Assembly: GCA_025458755.1 (NCBI GenBank)
Contig: JALORT010000059.1
Location: 1 to 15,469 of the forward strand
From: Methylotetracoccus sp.
Lineage (GTDB): Bacteria > Pseudomonadota > Gammaproteobacteria > Methylococcales > Methylococcaceae
Length of the DNA stretch: 15,469 bases
Direction: 5' to 3'
Part shown: positions 13,703 to 15,469 of the stretch, piece by piece
Position numbering within the stretch: the stretch's first letter is position 1
How the letters are laid out: every line of letters begins with the position of its first letter
Notes under the pieces: model-generated
Database searches by the model: none
What the model was told of the DNA's origin: nothing
The model's input: the letters and a program-made list of their open reading frames with translations, nothing else
Made by a program: the position numbers and the translations under genes

Positions 13703-13939
13703 ATGACTGATGCTGTGATCGCGCAAAAAGCGCCGTATGAAGCGGAGCTGCAGCCCGGGTTTTACTATTGGTGTGCCTGCGGGCGTTCGGCGAAACAACC
13801 GTTCTGCGACGGCTCGCACAAAGGAACGGGTTTGGCCCCGCTCGCCTACCAGGTGGACCAACCGACGAAGGTCTGGTTCTGCGGCTGCAAGCAGTCCGGT
13901 CATCCGCCGTTGTGCGACGGTTCCCACAACCGCTTGTGA
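13703..13939 (+). CDS. Double CDGSH iron-sulphur protein
   Basis: The 78-residue protein carries two CDGSH motifs, each expected to bind a [2Fe-2S] cluster through three cysteines and one histidine. The first uses C24, C26, C35 and H39 (CACG...FCDGSH); the second uses C60, C62, C71 and H75 (CGC...LCDGSH). It has no signal peptide or membrane helix, so it should be a soluble cytoplasmic electron-transfer or cluster-transfer protein, similar to bacterial relatives of mitochondrial Miner2. AGGAG at 13691-13695 lies 7 bases before ATG 13703. The redox partner is unknown. It follows the HopJ-family gene by 70 bases and may share its transcript. Confidence 0.92.
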   Translation: MTDAVIAQKAPYEAELQPGFYYWCACGRSAKQPFCDGSHKGTGLAPLAYQVDQPTKVWFCGCKQSGHPPLCDGSHNRL

Positions 13940-14088
13940 TCAATTCCCTGCGGGATACTTAACCTCTGTGTCGTCTGTACGGTCCAGGCGGACTGAACCG
14001 GTCTCTGGCTATCGTCCCGGAGGGCTGCAGGTTAAGCCGCCGGCCCCAGATCGCCTGCGGATTGCACCCTGGCAGTGACCTCACGGTG

Positions 14089-14132
14089 ACTCTGCGCGGC
14101 CTATTCGCTGCGCGGAAGCGGGTGCGCAGAGT
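14089..14132. promoter_or_regulatory. 9-bp perfect stem-loop in the leader of the GH57 gene
   Basis: ACTCTGCGC (14089-14097) and GCGCAGAGT (14124-14132) are exact reverse complements. The 26-base interior can form a second small stem (CGCT with AGCG). It lies in the 298-base gap between the CDGSH gene and the GH57 gene, with no T-run after it. It may be a weak terminator of the upstream gene, a leader structure of the downstream gene, or a protein-binding site. Nothing else was recognised in this gap. Confidence 0.4.
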
Positions 14133-14237
14133 TCAGTCTTGAAGTCTTGCCCCGCAAACTTCAGTGAGGGGCAGCATTGCGGACTGCAGATGGGGTAAGC
14201 TCATAGCCTGAATGGTCAGCCGCAGAAGGAGTTTTCG

Positions 14238-15469
14238 ATGGGAGTGTTTTCCCGTTTTTTGTCTGTCCACTGTCCCGAAGAACTCGGCTGCGAACCGGGC
14301 GGCCGCAATCCGGAATTCGAGATCGGTTTTTCCGCGGACGGCGAGATCCCTTTTCCGCAGGTGATTCTGCACAGTCAGGGGACCCGGAAGTTGGTCAACG
14401 GCGATGCCATCCGGTCGTTAAAGCCGTTGCCGAATGAATGGCAGTACGTGGCAACGATACCGGCAGGGATTCTCGAAGGTGGACGCATCAGCGTCCAGGT
14501 GGAAGGCTGCCGCACCGCGGATCTGGGCCAAGCCGGCAGCACCGACTGGATCAAGGAGTTCCGCGAACTGCACCTGACGGTGCCGCCGCGTCCGGCGGCG
14601 GAAAGCCGTGTGGCGGTTTCCGGCGGTGCCGAAGTGAAGGTTTACTTCGGCATCCATAAGCACATGCACCAACCCTACTACAACACCACCGACCGCAACT
14701 ATTGGGATGGGGAGAAGGACAGCATTTTCGGTTCTCGCGTGGGGAATTACACCGTGTTTATTCCCGACGCAGTGCGGCAGTATTGCGACGGCGGTTTGCC
14801 GCATGGCGGTCTGTCGACCAGTTGGAGCGGGTCGCTGATCGAGCAGCTCGACCGCTGCGCGGCCGAGGGATTCTGTAGTGGACAATTCGCCGGCTGGAAC
14901 GGACCGTTACGGCAGATCGCCGACGCCAAGACGCAGCTCGGCAACCCGCGGATCTCATTCAGCGCCTTCGGCTTTTTCCACCCGTTGATGCCGTTGATCC
15001 CTGATCGGGACATCGTCCGGCAGATTGAATGGCATCGCCGGCTGATCAAGAGCGCGTTCGGCGTGGAGGCATCCCGTGTGCTGTTCCCTCCGGAAACCGC
15101 GTTCCATGTCCGGATGATCCCTGCGCTGATCGAAGCCGGGGTGACGGCGGTCATCTACGACTCGATTCACCGCTTCCGGGCCTGCCGCGACTATCCCTAC
15201 GCTGGTGTCGGTGAAGGCATGCTGCCCCCGAACCCGGCCGAACAGGTCAATCCGGCGGTCGATGACTGGCTGCAGCTTCACAACATCTGGGCCGGCTCCA
15301 AGATTTCACCGGGACTGCTGCGGCCTGAATATTTGGGTTACGAAGATCCCGACGGCCATGTCCACACGCTGATCGCGGTTCCAGCCGAACGCTACATCGG
15401 TAACGAGGACGCGCGAGGCGGTTTCGGTGCGCTGCAGTATCCGGCGGTCTTGGGTCAGGTGTACGATCA
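14238..15469 (+). CDS. Glycoside hydrolase family 57 protein, cut by the right edge
   Basis: ATG 14238 has AAGGAG at 14226-14231, 6 bases upstream, and the frame stays open for 410 codons to the window end. The first 130 or so residues are an N-terminal domain rich in strands and unrelated to the catalytic core. The core begins at VKVYFGIHKHMHQPYY (about 133-148), the first GH57 region with its HQP. SFSAFGFFHPLMP (about 237-249) follows. LFPPETAFH carries a glutamate that is the candidate catalytic nucleophile by comparison with the family. GH57 enzymes act on alpha-glucans (amylase, branching enzyme, 4-alpha-glucanotransferase) in the cytoplasm. The exact specificity and the later catalytic aspartate lie beyond what can be judged here. 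No signal peptide is present. Confidence 0.85.
   Translation, partial: MGVFSRFLSVHCPEELGCEPGGRNPEFEIGFSADGEIPFPQVILHSQGTRKLVNGDAIRSLKPLPNEWQYVATIPAGILEGGRISVQVEGCRTADLGQAGSTDWIKEFRELHLTVPPRPAAESRVAVSGGAEVKVYFGIHKHMHQPYYNTTDRNYWDGEKDSIFGSRVGNYTVFIPDAVRQYCDGGLPHGGLSTSWSGSLIEQLDRCAAEGFCSGQFAGWNGPLRQIADAKTQLGNPRISFSAFGFFHPLMPLIPDRDIVRQIEWHRRLIKSAFGVEASRVLFPPETAFHVRMIPALIEAGVTAVIYDSIHRFRACRDYPYAGVGEGMLPPNPAEQVNPAVDDWLQLHNIWAGSKISPGLLRPEYLGYEDPDGHVHTLIAVPAERYIGNEDARGGFGALQYPAVLGQVYD

Overview
The window looks like chromosomal DNA from a GC-rich gammaproteobacterium. The block HIT-recR-ybaB-dnaX-4.5S RNA, the divergent ybbA/tesA pair, a HopJ-family gene and a double-CDGSH gene are all ordinary for that group. 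The MauG-type dihaem protein, the GH57 glycosidase and the DUF5132/HMA2-like/P-type ATPase cluster recall gammaproteobacterial methanotrophs (Methylococcaceae). That placement is inferred from gene content, not from a marker phylogeny.

Left third (1-6873), metal and redox genes. A probable partial gene leaves the left edge on the minus strand. A small DUF5132-like gene follows, overlapping a broken HMA2-like gene whose frame is disrupted at a 4-bp tandem duplication. After a roughly 100-bp inverted-repeat element and a Fur-box-like site comes a secreted dihaem c protein of the MauG/cytochrome c peroxidase family. Next is a large P1B-like ATPase with an HMA2-like N-terminus and an unusual Tyr-Ser-Cys in place of the Cys-Pro-Cys motif. 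An intact HMA2-like protein without cysteine follows, preceded by a perfect 8-3-8 inverted repeat that resembles a Fur site. Then come a 61-residue cysteine-rich protein, a small helical protein and an outer-membrane barrel with a histidine-rich tail. Together these could form a metal-responsive envelope system, possibly for iron, in which the ATPase acts at the inner membrane and the barrel at the outer membrane. This is inference from context.

Middle (6874-8426). A minus-strand 5'-nucleotidase of the HAD type appears to have lost an internal segment of about 40 residues that holds the last metal-binding motif. It is divergent from a gene for a small single-pass membrane protein.

Housekeeping block (8427-11434, minus strand). 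Transcription order is ffs (4.5S SRP RNA), dnaX, ybaB/ebfC, recR and an HIT hydrolase, with very short spacings. It serves replication and recombination repair plus protein targeting.

Right part (11435-15469). A 412-base stretch has no convincing gene but holds a plus-strand terminator-like hairpin. Then come ybbA (minus) and tesA (plus), overlapping head to head. They are followed by a HopJ-family gene, a double-CDGSH iron-sulphur protein, and a GH57 glycoside hydrolase that runs off the right edge.
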